Positions 22,452 to 30,245 of a stretch of DNA of 34,129 bases are shown one piece after another. The translations under genes were made by a program, and so were the position numbers. Within the stretch, counting starts at the first letter, position 1. Every line of letters begins with the position of its first letter. Location: contig NZ_RDBK01000043.1 of assembly GCF_008042275.1 (NCBI RefSeq), forward strand, positions 2,433,925 to 2,468,053, written 5' to 3'. Source of the DNA: Streptomyces sp. OR43. GTDB lineage: Bacteria > Actinomycetota > Actinomycetes > Streptomycetales > Streptomycetaceae. Below the pieces are notes generated by a model, which was given only the letters and a program-made list of their open reading frames with translations, did no database searches and was not told the origin of the DNA.

Positions 22452-24299
22452 ATGTGCGGAATCGTGGGTTACGTCGGTGGGCAGTCGGCGCAGGACGTCG
22501 TCGTCGCCGGTCTCAAGCGGCTGGAGTACCGGGGGTACGACTCCGCCGGGATCGCGATCCTCGCCGACGGCGGGCTGGCCGCCGCCAAGAAGGCCGGGAA
22601 GCTCGTCAACCTGGAGAAGGTGCTGGTCGAGCGGCCGCTTCCGGCCGGGAGCGCCGGGATCGGGCACACCCGCTGGGCCACCCACGGCGGGCCCACCGAC
22701 ACCAACGCCCACCCGCACCTCGACAACGCCGGACGCGTCGCCGTCGTCCACAACGGGATCATCGAGAACTTCGCCGCACTCCGCGCCGAACTGGGCGGGC
22801 GCGGCCACGACCTGCTCTCCGAGACCGACACCGAGGTCGTCGCCCATCTCCTCGCCGAGGCGTTCTCGCAGAGCGCGGACCCGGCACAGGCGATGCGGCA
22901 GGTCTGCCGGCGCCTCGAAGGGGCCTTCACGCTCGTCGCCGTGTTCGCGGACGCGCCCGACGTGGTGGTCGGGGCCCGGCGGAACTCGCCGCTCGTCGTC
23001 GGGGTGGGCGACGGCGAGGCCTTCCTCGCCTCCGACGTCGCCGCGTTCATCGCCCACACCCGCTCCGCCGTCGAGCTCGGCCAGGACCAGGTCGTCGAGC
23101 TGCGGCGGGAGGGCGTCGTCGTCACCGGGTTCGACGGGGAGCCCGCCGAGGTGCGTGCGTACCACGTGGACTGGGACGCCTCCGCCGCCGAGAAGGGCGG
23201 GTACGCCTCCTTCATGCTCAAGGAGATCGCCGAGCAGCCCAAGGCCGTCACCGACACCCTCCTCGGCCGGATCGACCCGGAGGGCACCCTCCACCTCGAC
23301 GAGGTCCGGATCACGCGCGGCGAACTGCGCGAGGTCGACAAGGTGGTGATCGTCGCCTGCGGGACGGCGTTCCACGCCGGGATGATCGCCAAGTACGCCA
23401 TCGAGCACTGGACCCGGATCCCGTGCGAGACCGAGCTCGCCAGCGAGTTCCGCTACCGCGACCCGATCCTCGACCCGCACACCCTCGTCATCGCCATCTC
23501 GCAGTCCGGCGAGACGATGGACACCCTGATGGCGCTCCGGCACGCCCGCGAGCAGGGCGCGAAGGTCCTCGCCATCTGCAACACCAACGGCTCGACCATC
23601 CCGCGCGAATCCGACGCCGTGCTCTACACGCACGCCGGTCCCGAGGTCGCCGTCGCCTCCACCAAGGCGTTCCTGACCCAGCTCGTCGCCTGCTACCTGG
23701 TCGCGCTCTACCTCGGCCAGGTCCGCGGGACCAAGTGGGGCGACGAGATCCGTACCGTCATCCGCCAGCTCTCCGAGATCTCCGGCTCCGTCGACCGGGT
23801 CCTGGAGACGATGGAGCCGGTCCGCGCGCTGGCCCGGTCGCTGGCCTCGCACGACACCGTGCTCTTCCTCGGCCGGCACGTCGGCTACCCCGTCGCCCTG
23901 GAAGGCGCGTTGAAGCTCAAGGAGCTCGCGTACATGCACGCCGAGGGGTTCGCCGCAGGCGAGCTCAAGCACGGGCCGATCGCGCTCATCGAGGACGGGC
24001 TGCCGGTGGTCGTGGTCGTCCCGTCACCGGCCGGACGCTCCGTGCTGCACGGCAAGATCGTGTCGAACATCCAGGAGATCCGGGCCCGAGGCGCCCTCAC
24101 CGTCGTCATCGCGGAGGAGGGCGACGAGGAGGTCGTCCCGTACGCCGACCACCTCATCCGGATCCCCGCAACGCCTACGCTGCTTCAGCCGCTGGTCGCC
24201 ACCGTGCCGTTGCAGGTCTTCGCCTGCGAGCTGGCGACGGCCCGCGGCAACGAGGTGGACCAGCCGCGCAACCTGGCGAAGTCCGTCACCGTGGAGTGA
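22452..24299 (+). CDS. glmS: Glutamine-fructose-6-phosphate aminotransferase GlmS
   Basis: A 615-residue enzyme making glucosamine-6-phosphate from fructose-6-phosphate and glutamine, the entry step to UDP-GlcNAc. The start MCGIVGYVG exposes the catalytic Cys after Met removal. The glutaminase domain (about 1-225) shows RLEYRGYDSAGIA, GHTRWATHGGPTDTNAHPH and HNGIIENF. Two SIS sugar domains follow, with ACGTAFHAGM, AISQSGETMDT, HAGPEVAVASTKAF and GELKHGPIAL, and the C-terminus ends PRNLAKSVTVE. The ATG at 22452 has AAAGGA (22441-22446). No glmS ribozyme-like structure was seen upstream. acpS follows after 30 nt. Confidence 0.97.
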   Translation: MCGIVGYVGGQSAQDVVVAGLKRLEYRGYDSAGIAILADGGLAAAKKAGKLVNLEKVLVERPLPAGSAGIGHTRWATHGGPTDTNAHPHLDNAGRVAVVHNGIIENFAALRAELGGRGHDLLSETDTEVVAHLLAEAFSQSADPAQAMRQVCRRLEGAFTLVAVFADAPDVVVGARRNSPLVVGVGDGEAFLASDVAAFIAHTRSAVELGQDQVVELRREGVVVTGFDGEPAEVRAYHVDWDASAAEKGGYASFMLKEIAEQPKAVTDTLLGRIDPEGTLHLDEVRITRGELREVDKVVIVACGTAFHAGMIAKYAIEHWTRIPCETELASEFRYRDPILDPHTLVIAISQSGETMDTLMALRHAREQGAKVLAICNTNGSTIPRESDAVLYTHAGPEVAVASTKAFLTQLVACYLVALYLGQVRGTKWGDEIRTVIRQLSEISGSVDRVLETMEPVRALARSLASHDTVLFLGRHVGYPVALEGALKLKELAYMHAEGFAAGELKHGPIALIEDGLPVVVVVPSPAGRSVLHGKIVSNIQEIRARGALTVVIAEEGDEEVVPYADHLIRIPATPTLLQPLVATVPLQVFACELATARGNEVDQPRNLAKSVTVE

Positions 24300-24329
24300 A
24301 CAGATGGAATGAACAGTGAGGGTACGTAC

Positions 24330-24698
24330 GTGATCATCGGGGTCGGGATCGACGTGGCGGAGATCGAGCGGTTCGACGCGGCGCTGGAGCGTACGCCGAA
24401 CCTCGCCCAACGCCTCTTCATCGAGAGCGAGTTGCTGCTGCCCGGAGGCGAGCGGCGCGGGATCGCCTCGCTGGCCGCCCGGTTCGCCGCCAAGGAGGCC
24501 CTCGCCAAGGCGCTCGGCGCGCCCGCCGGACTGCTGTGGACGGACGCCGAGGTGTACGTGGAGGAGAGCGGGCAGCCCCGGCTGCGGGTCCGGGGCACCG
24601 TCGCCGCGCGCGCGGCCGAGCTGGGCGTGCGGCAGTGGCACGTCTCGCTCAGCCATGACGCGGGAGTGGCCTCGGCGGTGGTGATCGCGGAGGGGTAG
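24330..24698 (+). CDS. acpS: Holo-[acyl-carrier-protein] synthase
   Basis: A 122-residue enzyme that moves the phosphopantetheine arm from CoA to acyl carrier proteins. It has the family N-terminus IIGVGIDVAEIERF with metal-binding Asp8, the ARFAAKEALAKALG motif with the second metal ligand Glu, and the WHVSLSHDAG motif near the C-terminus. The GTG at 24330 is preferred because GAGGG (24318-24322) lies 7 nt upstream and the length fits the family; an ATG at 24309 has no good ribosome site. It probably forms an operon with glmS and nnr, and it draws on CoA supplied by the CoaA pathway. Confidence 0.95.
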   Translation: MIIGVGIDVAEIERFDAALERTPNLAQRLFIESELLLPGGERRGIASLAARFAAKEALAKALGAPAGLLWTDAEVYVEESGQPRLRVRGTVAARAAELGVRQWHVSLSHDAGVASAVVIAEG

Positions 24699-24727
24699 GC
24701 GGGCGGATCCTTGCGTACGTTGGATCC

Positions 24728-26194
24728 ATGCGAACCGCTTACAGCGTCTCGACCGTACGGGCCGCCGAACAGGCCCTGATGGAACGGCTCCCGGAGGGCA
24801 CGCTGATGCAGCGCGCCGCCGCCGGGCTCGCCGCCGCCTGCGCCGATCTGCTGCGGCGCGGCGGCCGCGTCTACGGCTCCCGCGTCGTCCTCCTCGTCGG
24901 CAGCGGCGACAACGGCGGCGACGCGCTCTACGCGGGCGCCCGGCTGGCCCGGCGCGGCGCGGGCGTCGTCGCCGTGCGGGTGTCACCCGGCCGGGGCCAC
25001 GAGGCCGGGACGGCGGCCCTGCTGGCGGCCGGCGGACGGGTGATGGACGCCGGTGAGGTCAGCCCGCACCGCGACTGGGGCGGCCACATCGACCTCGTCG
25101 TCGACGGCATCACCGGCATCGGCGGGCGCGGCGGACTGCGGCCGGACGCCGCCGGTGTGGTGGAGCACTACGCGGCCCACGGGGTGCCCGTCGTCGCCGT
25201 CGATCTGCCGAGCGGTGTCGAGGCCGACACCGGTGAGGTACGGGGGGCCGCCGTGCGCGCCGACGCCACCGTCACCTTCGGCGCGTACAAACCGGGGCTG
25301 CTCGTCGACCCGGCCGCCGAACGGGCCGGCGCCCTGCACCTCGTCGACATCGGGCTCGGCGCCGAACTGCCGGAGGTACCCGATCTGGAGGCGCTCCAGT
25401 ACGCGGACGTCGCCGCGCTGCTGCCCGTGCCCGCCGCGGAGAGCGACAAGTACCGGCGCGGTGTCGTCGGCATCGTCGCCGGATCGGCCCGCTACCCGGG
25501 GGCCGCGGTCCTCGCCGTCTCCGGGGCGCTGCGCGGCGGGGCGGGGGCCGTGCGCTATGTCGGGCCGGGCGGCGACGCGGTGATCGCGCGGCATCCGGAG
25601 ACCCTGGTCCACGCCGGTCCGCCGTCGAAGGCCGGACGCGTGCAGGCGTGGGTGGCCGGACCGGGGCTCGGCGACGGCACGGACGCGGTCGAGGCGGTCT
25701 CCGACGTGCTGGCCACGGACGTGCCGGTGCTCGTGGACGCCGACGGGCTGCGGCTGCTGGACGCCGACGTCGTACGGGCGCGCACCGCGCCCACCGTCCT
25801 CACCCCGCACGCCGGGGAGGCCGCGGCGCTGCTCGGCGTACCGCGCGAGGAGGTCGAGGCGGGGCGGCTCGCCGCCGTACGGGAACTCGCCTCCCGGTTC
25901 CGCGCCACGGTCCTGCTCAAGGGCTCGACCACCCTGATCGCCACCGACACCCCGCACACGCCCGTGCGGGTCAACCCGACCGGCACGTCCTGGCTGGCCA
26001 CCGCGGGCAGCGGCGACGTGCTCTCCGGGCTGACCGGTTCGCTGCTCGCCGCGGGCCTCGCCCCGCGCGACGCCGCCTCCGTCGGCGCCCACCTCCACGG
26101 CCTCGCCGCCCGGCACGCGTCGGACGGCTCCCCGGTCGCCGCGCAGGACGTCGCGGAGGCCATCGCGGCGGCATGGCGGGACGTACGGGCCTGA
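24728..26194 (+). CDS. nnr: Bifunctional NAD(P)H-hydrate epimerase / ADP-dependent dehydratase
   Basis: A 488-residue two-domain enzyme repairing damaged NADH and NADPH hydrates. The N-terminal epimerase (about 1-215) has GSGDNGGDALYAGARLA, VDGITGIGGRG and AVDLPSGVEADTGE. The C-terminal dehydratase (about 225-488) has a ribokinase-like fold with GSARYPGAAVL, VDADGLRLLD, LTPHAGEAAALLG and GTSWLATAGSGDVLSG with catalytic Asp430. The fusion order is the usual bacterial one. The ATG at 24728 lacks a clear Shine-Dalgarno; TACGTT ends 6 nt upstream, so a leaderless transcript is possible in addition to read-through from acpS 29 nt before. Confidence 0.96.
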   Translation: MRTAYSVSTVRAAEQALMERLPEGTLMQRAAAGLAAACADLLRRGGRVYGSRVVLLVGSGDNGGDALYAGARLARRGAGVVAVRVSPGRGHEAGTAALLAAGGRVMDAGEVSPHRDWGGHIDLVVDGITGIGGRGGLRPDAAGVVEHYAAHGVPVVAVDLPSGVEADTGEVRGAAVRADATVTFGAYKPGLLVDPAAERAGALHLVDIGLGAELPEVPDLEALQYADVAALLPVPAAESDKYRRGVVGIVAGSARYPGAAVLAVSGALRGGAGAVRYVGPGGDAVIARHPETLVHAGPPSKAGRVQAWVAGPGLGDGTDAVEAVSDVLATDVPVLVDADGLRLLDADVVRARTAPTVLTPHAGEAAALLGVPREEVEAGRLAAVRELASRFRATVLLKGSTTLIATDTPHTPVRVNPTGTSWLATAGSGDVLSGLTGSLLAAGLAPRDAASVGAHLHGLAARHASDGSPVAAQDVAEAIAAAWRDVRA

Positions 26195-26226
26195 GTGATG
26201 CTGGAGACGGCGAAAGGGGAGTGCCA

Positions 26227-26613
26227 GTGACCGCCGACGGTGACCTGCGGGTACGCAGGGTGTACGACCCCCGGGAGGACGACGACGGCACCCGCGTCCT
26301 CGTCGACCGGCTGTGGCCGCGCGGCGTCTCCAAGGACCGGGCCGCGATCGACAAGTGGCTCAAGGACCTCACCCCGTCGGACGAACTGCGCTCCTGGTAC
26401 CACGAGGACCGTTCCGCGAACCGGTACGACGCCTTCGTGGACCGCTACCGCGCCGAGCTCGCCGACCCCGTGCACGCGGCGGCCGTGGACGAGCTGACGG
26501 CGCTGGTCCGCGAGGGCGGTCCGGTGACGCTCGTCACGGCGGTCAAGGACGTGCCGCACAGCCATGTGCCGGTCCTCGTCGACCATGTGGAACACGAGCT
26601 GCACCGCCGCTGA
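26227..26613 (+). CDS. DUF488-family protein
   Basis: A 128-residue protein with the DUF488 (YeaO-like) signature: VRRVYDPREDDDGTRVLVDR, LWPRGVSKDRAAIDKWLKDL, SWYHED, and the C-terminal VTLVTAVKDVPHSHVPVL. The family is small, soluble and of unknown biochemical function. The GTG at 26227 is chosen for GGGGAG (26216-26221) at 5 nt; a GTG two codons upstream is possible. It follows nnr by 32 nt and precedes alr by 82 nt, a position that does not reveal its role. Confidence 0.88.
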   Translation: MTADGDLRVRRVYDPREDDDGTRVLVDRLWPRGVSKDRAAIDKWLKDLTPSDELRSWYHEDRSANRYDAFVDRYRAELADPVHAAAVDELTALVREGGPVTLVTAVKDVPHSHVPVLVDHVEHELHRR

Positions 26614-26695
26614 CGTGCGCGTCCACCGGCGCGCCGCGCCCTGCCGAGGCCGACGCCCGGGGGCCCCGCCGTGCGCCAGTGAGACACTGGGCGCG

Positions 26696-27865
26696 ATGAA
26701 CGAGACAGCGTCCTTGAGAGCCCGTGCCGAGATCGACCTCGCCGCACTCCGCGCCAACGTGCGCGTTCTGCGTGCCCGGGCGGCCGGGGCGCAACTCATG
26801 GCCGTGGTCAAATCCGACGCCTACGGACACGGCGCGGAGCGCTGCGCCCGCGCCGCGCTCGAAGCCGGCGCCACCTGGCTGGGCACCGCCACCCCGCACG
26901 AGGCGCTCGCCCTGCGCGCGGCCGGTCTCGGCGGCCGGGTGATGTGCTGGCTCTGGACGCCCGGCGGGCCCTGGCGCGAGGCGATCGAGGCCGACATCGA
27001 CGTGTCGGTGAGCGGCATGTGGGCCCTGGACGAGGTCACCGCCGCGGCGGCGCAGGCGGGCCGGCCCGCCCGTATCCAGCTCAAGGCCGACACCGGCCTC
27101 GGCCGCAACGGCTGCCAGCCCGCCGACTGGGCCGAACTGGTCGGCGCCGCCCGCACGGCCGAGCAGGCCGGCACCGTCCGCATCACCGGCCTCTGGTCCC
27201 ACTTCGCCTGCGCCGACGAGCCCGGGCACCCTTCGATCACCGCCCAGCTGGTCACCTTCCGCGACATGGTGGCGTACGCGGAGAAGGCCGGCGTCGAGCC
27301 CGAGGTGCGGCACATCGCGAACTCCCCGGCGACGCTGACGGTCCCCGAGTCGCACTTCGACCTGGTGCGGACCGGGATCGCCATGTACGGCATCTCGCCC
27401 AGCCCCGAGCTCGGCACCCCGGCCGACTTCGGGCTGCGCCCCGTGATGACGCTGGCCGCGTCGATCGCCCTGGTCAAGCGGGTCCCGGCCGGCCACGGCA
27501 TCAGCTACGGGCACCACTACACGACGTCCGCGGAGACCACGCTCGGCCTGGTGCCGCTCGGGTACGCGGACGGTGTTCCGCGCCACGCCTCGGGCCGGGG
27601 CCCGGTGCTGGTCGGCGGGGTCCGGCGGACGGTCGCGGGCCGGGTGGCCATGGACCAGTTCGTCGTCGACCTCGACGGGGACGAGCCGGCGGTGGGCAGC
27701 GACGCCGTGCTGTTCGGCCCGGGAGACCGGGGCGAGCCGAGTGCCGAGGACTGGGCGCGGGCGGCGGACACGATCGCGTACGAGATCGTCACCCGGATCG
27801 GCGGCCGGGTGCCGCGCGTCTACCGGGACGACGAAACGCCGGAAGGCCCATCGGACGGGTCCTGA
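26696..27865 (+). CDS. alr: Alanine racemase
   Basis: A 389-residue pyridoxal-phosphate enzyme interconverting L- and D-alanine for peptidoglycan. RARAEIDLAALRANV is followed by MAVVKSDAYGHGA with the PLP lysine at 39; the second catalytic base is Tyr271 in GISYGHHY. The barrel shows KADTGLGRNGC, GLWSHFACAD, ANSPATL and RTGIAMYGISP, and the C-terminal domain has GYADGVPR and VAMDQFVVDL. The ATG at 26696 has no ribosome site; GACACT ends 7 nt upstream, a leaderless arrangement. Genes around it (glmS, glmM further left) also serve cell-wall precursor synthesis. Confidence 0.97.
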   Translation: MNETASLRARAEIDLAALRANVRVLRARAAGAQLMAVVKSDAYGHGAERCARAALEAGATWLGTATPHEALALRAAGLGGRVMCWLWTPGGPWREAIEADIDVSVSGMWALDEVTAAAAQAGRPARIQLKADTGLGRNGCQPADWAELVGAARTAEQAGTVRITGLWSHFACADEPGHPSITAQLVTFRDMVAYAEKAGVEPEVRHIANSPATLTVPESHFDLVRTGIAMYGISPSPELGTPADFGLRPVMTLAASIALVKRVPAGHGISYGHHYTTSAETTLGLVPLGYADGVPRHASGRGPVLVGGVRRTVAGRVAMDQFVVDLDGDEPAVGSDAVLFGPGDRGEPSAEDWARAADTIAYEIVTRIGGRVPRVYRDDETPEGPSDGS

Positions 27866-27991
27866 CCAGATCAGCACCCCTGACCAGGCACGATCTGAGC
27901 AGGTCCCGAGCCGGCCCGACGAGAACGCAGGACCTCGGGCGGCCCTGACCGGCCCGATGGACACGACACGACCGACGAGGAGCGCGGCACG

Positions 27992-29200
27992 GTGAGCGAG
28001 ATCAGCGCGGGGGACGCGGTGGCGGCGGCCGCTTCGGCGGCCGGCTGGCGCCGGGCGGGGATCGCCGGGGCCGCCATAGGCGTGATCGCGGCGGGCGCGG
28101 CGGCCGGGGTCGCGGTCGAGCGGCTGACGGTCGGCCGGGGCATGCGCAAGCGGGCCAGGCTGGCGCTGGACGCCACCGGACCGTACGGCTCGCTGCGCGG
28201 GCTGCCGGGCCGGGCGACGGCCGACGACGGCACCGAGCTGTACTACGAGATCGACGAGGTCGACCCGGGCAGCGGCAAGGGAACGGGCGGTACGCCCCCC
28301 GGCCCGCGCCGGCGCCGTCTCTTCGGGCACAAGGCACCCGCCCCGGTGACGGTCGTCTTCAGCCACGGCTACTGCCTCAGCCAGGACTCCTGGCACTTCC
28401 AGCGGGCGGCCCTGCGCGGCCTCGTGCGCACCGTCCACTGGGACCAGCGCAGCCACGGCCGCTCCGAGCGCGGCCGGGCGCAGGCGCAGGGCGCGCCGCT
28501 GCGCTTCGACCAGCTCGGCCGCGACCTCAAGGCCGTGATCGACGCGGCCGCCCCCGAAGGGCCCCTGGTGCTGGTCGGGCACTCCATGGGCGGCATGACG
28601 ATCATGGAGTTCGCCGACCAGTACCCGGCGCTCATGCGCGACCGGGTCGCCGCCGTCGCCTTCGTCGGCACGTCGAGCGGGAAGCTCGGCGAGGTCAGCT
28701 TCGGGCTGCCGGTGGCGGGCGTGAACGCGGTACGGCGGGTGCTGCCCGGCGTGCTGAAGGCGCTCGGCACACAGACGGAGCTGGTGGAGCGGGGGAGGCG
28801 GGCGACGGCGGACCTGTTCGCCGGGCTGATCAAGCGGTACTCGTTCGGCTCGCGGGACGTGGACCCGGCGGTCGCGCGGTTCGCCGAGCGGCTCATCGAG
28901 TCCACGCCGATCGATGTCGTCGCGGAGTTCTACCCCGCCTTCACCGAGCACGACAAGAGCAAGGCGCTGCCGCTGTTCCGGGACCTCCCGGTGCTGATCC
29001 TGGCGGGCGACAAGGACCTGGTGACGCCCAGTTCGCACAGCGAGGCGATCGCGGACCGGCTGCCCGACGCGGAACTGGTCATCGTCCCGGACGCCGGACA
29101 CCTGGTGATGCTGGAACACCCGGAGACGGTCACGGACCGGCTGGCGGACCTGCTGGTGCGGGCCGGCGCCGTACCGGAGTCGTCCGAGGCGCGCGGATGA
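27992..29200 (+). CDS. Alpha/beta hydrolase, membrane-anchored
   Basis: A 402-residue protein. An N-terminal Ala/Gly-rich hydrophobic segment (about 22-42) precedes an alpha/beta-hydrolase domain (about 75-392). Visible are VFSHGYCLSQDSW (oxyanion region), WDQRSHGRS, the nucleophile elbow GHSMGG with Ser198, LILAGDKDLVTP with the acid Asp, and DAGHLVMLEHPE with His370. Triad and fold are intact, so it should be an active esterase, lipase or related enzyme; substrate is unknown. The GTG at 27992 has GAGGAG (27977-27982) 9 nt upstream. It lies between alr and tsaE, a position common in Streptomyces. The last codons belong to a degenerate 40-bp repeat that runs on past the stop. Confidence 0.9.
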   Translation: MSEISAGDAVAAAASAAGWRRAGIAGAAIGVIAAGAAAGVAVERLTVGRGMRKRARLALDATGPYGSLRGLPGRATADDGTELYYEIDEVDPGSGKGTGGTPPGPRRRRLFGHKAPAPVTVVFSHGYCLSQDSWHFQRAALRGLVRTVHWDQRSHGRSERGRAQAQGAPLRFDQLGRDLKAVIDAAAPEGPLVLVGHSMGGMTIMEFADQYPALMRDRVAAVAFVGTSSGKLGEVSFGLPVAGVNAVRRVLPGVLKALGTQTELVERGRRATADLFAGLIKRYSFGSRDVDPAVARFAERLIESTPIDVVAEFYPAFTEHDKSKALPLFRDLPVLILAGDKDLVTPSSHSEAIADRLPDAELVIVPDAGHLVMLEHPETVTDRLADLLVRAGAVPESSEARG

Positions 29201-29340
29201 GGCCGGAGGCGTAGCGGAGTCCTGAGCGCGCACGGGTGAGGACCGCCGCCGTAACGAGTCCTGAGCAGCGCGCGGGGTGGGAGCCGCCGCCGTACCGGAG
29301 TCCTGCGCAGCGCGGGTGAGGGCCGGGGGCGCAGCGGGAA
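29161..29340 (+). repeat. Degenerate 40-bp tandem repeat from the hydrolase 3' end to tsaE
   Basis: Units begin at about 29161, 29201, 29240, 29281 and 29320 (last partial), 39-41 bp each. Shared parts are a GCCG-rich start, ACCGGAGTCCTGAG-like middle and GCGCGGGTGA-like end. The hydrolase stop TGA (29198-29200) is the end of the first unit. Unit lengths and stops rule out a coding repeat beyond the gene. Confidence 0.65.
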
Positions 29341-29345
29341 TCCTC

Positions 29346-29359
29346 TAACGTTGGCGGGC
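29346..29359 (+). promoter_or_regulatory. -10-like element before tsaE
   Basis: TAACGT (29346-29351) ends 8 nt before the ATG at 29360, with no Shine-Dalgarno sequence in between. The -35 region is inside the degenerate repeat and is not recognisable. Confidence 0.4.
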
Positions 29360-29923
29360 ATGGAAGCACCGCACAGCAGCCCGGCGGCCGAGCCCGCCGC
29401 AGGCGCCCCGTACGACACCGTCACCGTGACGCTCGCCGTCGAGTCCCCCGAACAGATGCAGGCCCTGGGTCGCCGGATCTCCGGTGTGCTGCGCCCCGGC
29501 GACCTGGTGATGCTCACCGGCGAGCTCGGTGCGGGCAAGACGACCCTGACCCGGGGGCTCGGGGAGGGCCTGGGCGTCCGCGGCGCCGTCACCTCGCCCA
29601 CCTTCGTGATCGCACGCGTCCACCCGCCGCTCGGCGACGGCCCGGCGCTGGTCCACGTCGACGCGTACCGCCTGGGCGGCGGGCTCGACGAGATGGAGGA
29701 CCTGGACCTCGACGTGTCGCTGCCGGACTCGGTGATCGTCGTCGAGTGGGGCGACGGCAAGGTCGAGGAGCTCTCCGACGACCGGCTCCAGGTGCTCATC
29801 GACCGCGCGGTCGGCGACACGGACGACGAGCGGCGCACGGTGACGCTGGTGGGCTTCGGCGCACGGTGGGCGGGGCTGCGGACGGAGTCCTGGGCCCCGT
29901 GGGACACGGCCCGACTCCGCTGA
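29360..29923 (+). CDS. tsaE: tRNA t6A modification ATPase TsaE
   Basis: A 187-residue P-loop ATPase that works with TsaB and TsaD to make threonylcarbamoyladenosine at position 37 of ANN-reading tRNAs. Walker A GELGAGKTT is at 54-62, followed by VTSPTFVIARV, HVDAYRLGG and VIVVEWGD, all typical. A low-complexity Ala/Pro N-terminal stretch of about 17 residues precedes the domain, and the C-terminal 35 residues are less conserved. The ATG at 29360 is used although an in-frame start lies 3 codons earlier; neither has a ribosome site. Its partners tsaB and tsaD lie 1 to 3 kb downstream on the same strand, separated by two unrelated genes. Confidence 0.95.
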   Translation: MEAPHSSPAAEPAAGAPYDTVTVTLAVESPEQMQALGRRISGVLRPGDLVMLTGELGAGKTTLTRGLGEGLGVRGAVTSPTFVIARVHPPLGDGPALVHVDAYRLGGGLDEMEDLDLDVSLPDSVIVVEWGDGKVEELSDDRLQVLIDRAVGDTDDERRTVTLVGFGARWAGLRTESWAPWDTARLR

Positions 29924-29944
29924 GCGACCGCCTCCGGCCCGTTT

Positions 29945-29959
29945 CCGACATCGTGTCGG
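29945..29959 (+). terminator. Small hairpin after tsaE
   Basis: CCGACA (29945-29950) and TGTCGG (29954-29959) form a 6-bp stem with a TCG loop, 21 nt after the tsaE stop. It may be a weak terminator or part of the control region of the next gene. Confidence 0.4.
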
Positions 29960-29989
29960 CACATTGTTGCGCGGGGTGGTGCGGGCGTG

Positions 29990-30031
29990 GTGACATGGAG
30001 GGCGAGAGCAGGTTAGGTCCGCCTAACCGTG
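29990..30031 (+). promoter_or_regulatory. Promoter with a DmdR/IdeR-type iron box
   Basis: GTGACA (29990-29995), 18 bp and TAGGTC (30014-30019) form a promoter. Over its -10 lies a dyad, GGTTAGG (30011-30017) with CCTAACC (30022-30028). Read from 30013, TTAGGTCCGCCTAACC matches the iron box TTAGGTTAGGCTAACCTAA at 13 of 19 positions. Such sites are bound by iron-loaded DmdR/IdeR repressors, so the gene behind it is probably on when iron is scarce. Confidence 0.65.
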
Positions 30032-30059
30032 CCTTCCACCGGAGCCCCAGGAGGCGTTC

Positions 30060-30233
30060 ATGCCGACATCGGAGCGAGAAGTGCCGCCACCGCCGCGAGC
30101 GGTGTCGATGAGAGACCTGCTCGCCGCCGGAGCGGCGGCCACCGCCGTCTCCACCCCGCCCGGCCCACGCCCGCACGGCACGGCGCCCGCGCCGCGCGAG
30201 GGCACGGGAGCGAACCCGAAGCGGGCCGCCTGA
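30060..30233 (+). CDS. Small protein (57 aa) of unknown function, iron-box controlled
   Basis: A 57-residue ORF with an excellent ribosome site, AGGAGG (30049-30054), 5 nt before the ATG, and normal GC-rich codon use. The protein has a proline run near the start (residues 9-12), a short helical, Ala-rich centre (MRDLLAAGAAATAVSTPP, 17-34) and a Pro/Gly/Arg-rich end (GANPKRAA). It has no cysteine, one histidine and no convincing membrane helix. I do not recognise it. It stands alone: tsaE ends 136 nt upstream and the next gene converges 12 nt downstream. The iron box over its promoter suggests a function in the iron-starvation response (inference). It is easily missed by gene finders because of its size. 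Confidence 0.75.
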   Translation: MPTSEREVPPPPRAVSMRDLLAAGAAATAVSTPPGPRPHGTAPAPREGTGANPKRAA

Positions 30234-30245
30234 GCCCGGCAGGTC

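Noticed and set aside
21648..23972. Long minus-strand open frame opposite glmS and the ABC exporter
   Set aside because: Antisense shadow with biased composition; glmS and the exporter are secure on the plus strand.
26543..29233. Very long open frame on the minus strand (about 896 codons) opposite alr, the hydrolase and neighbours
   Set aside because: It is antisense to well-supported genes, has a low-complexity Arg/Gly/Val/Asp composition and no ribosome site. Such frames are expected at this G+C content.
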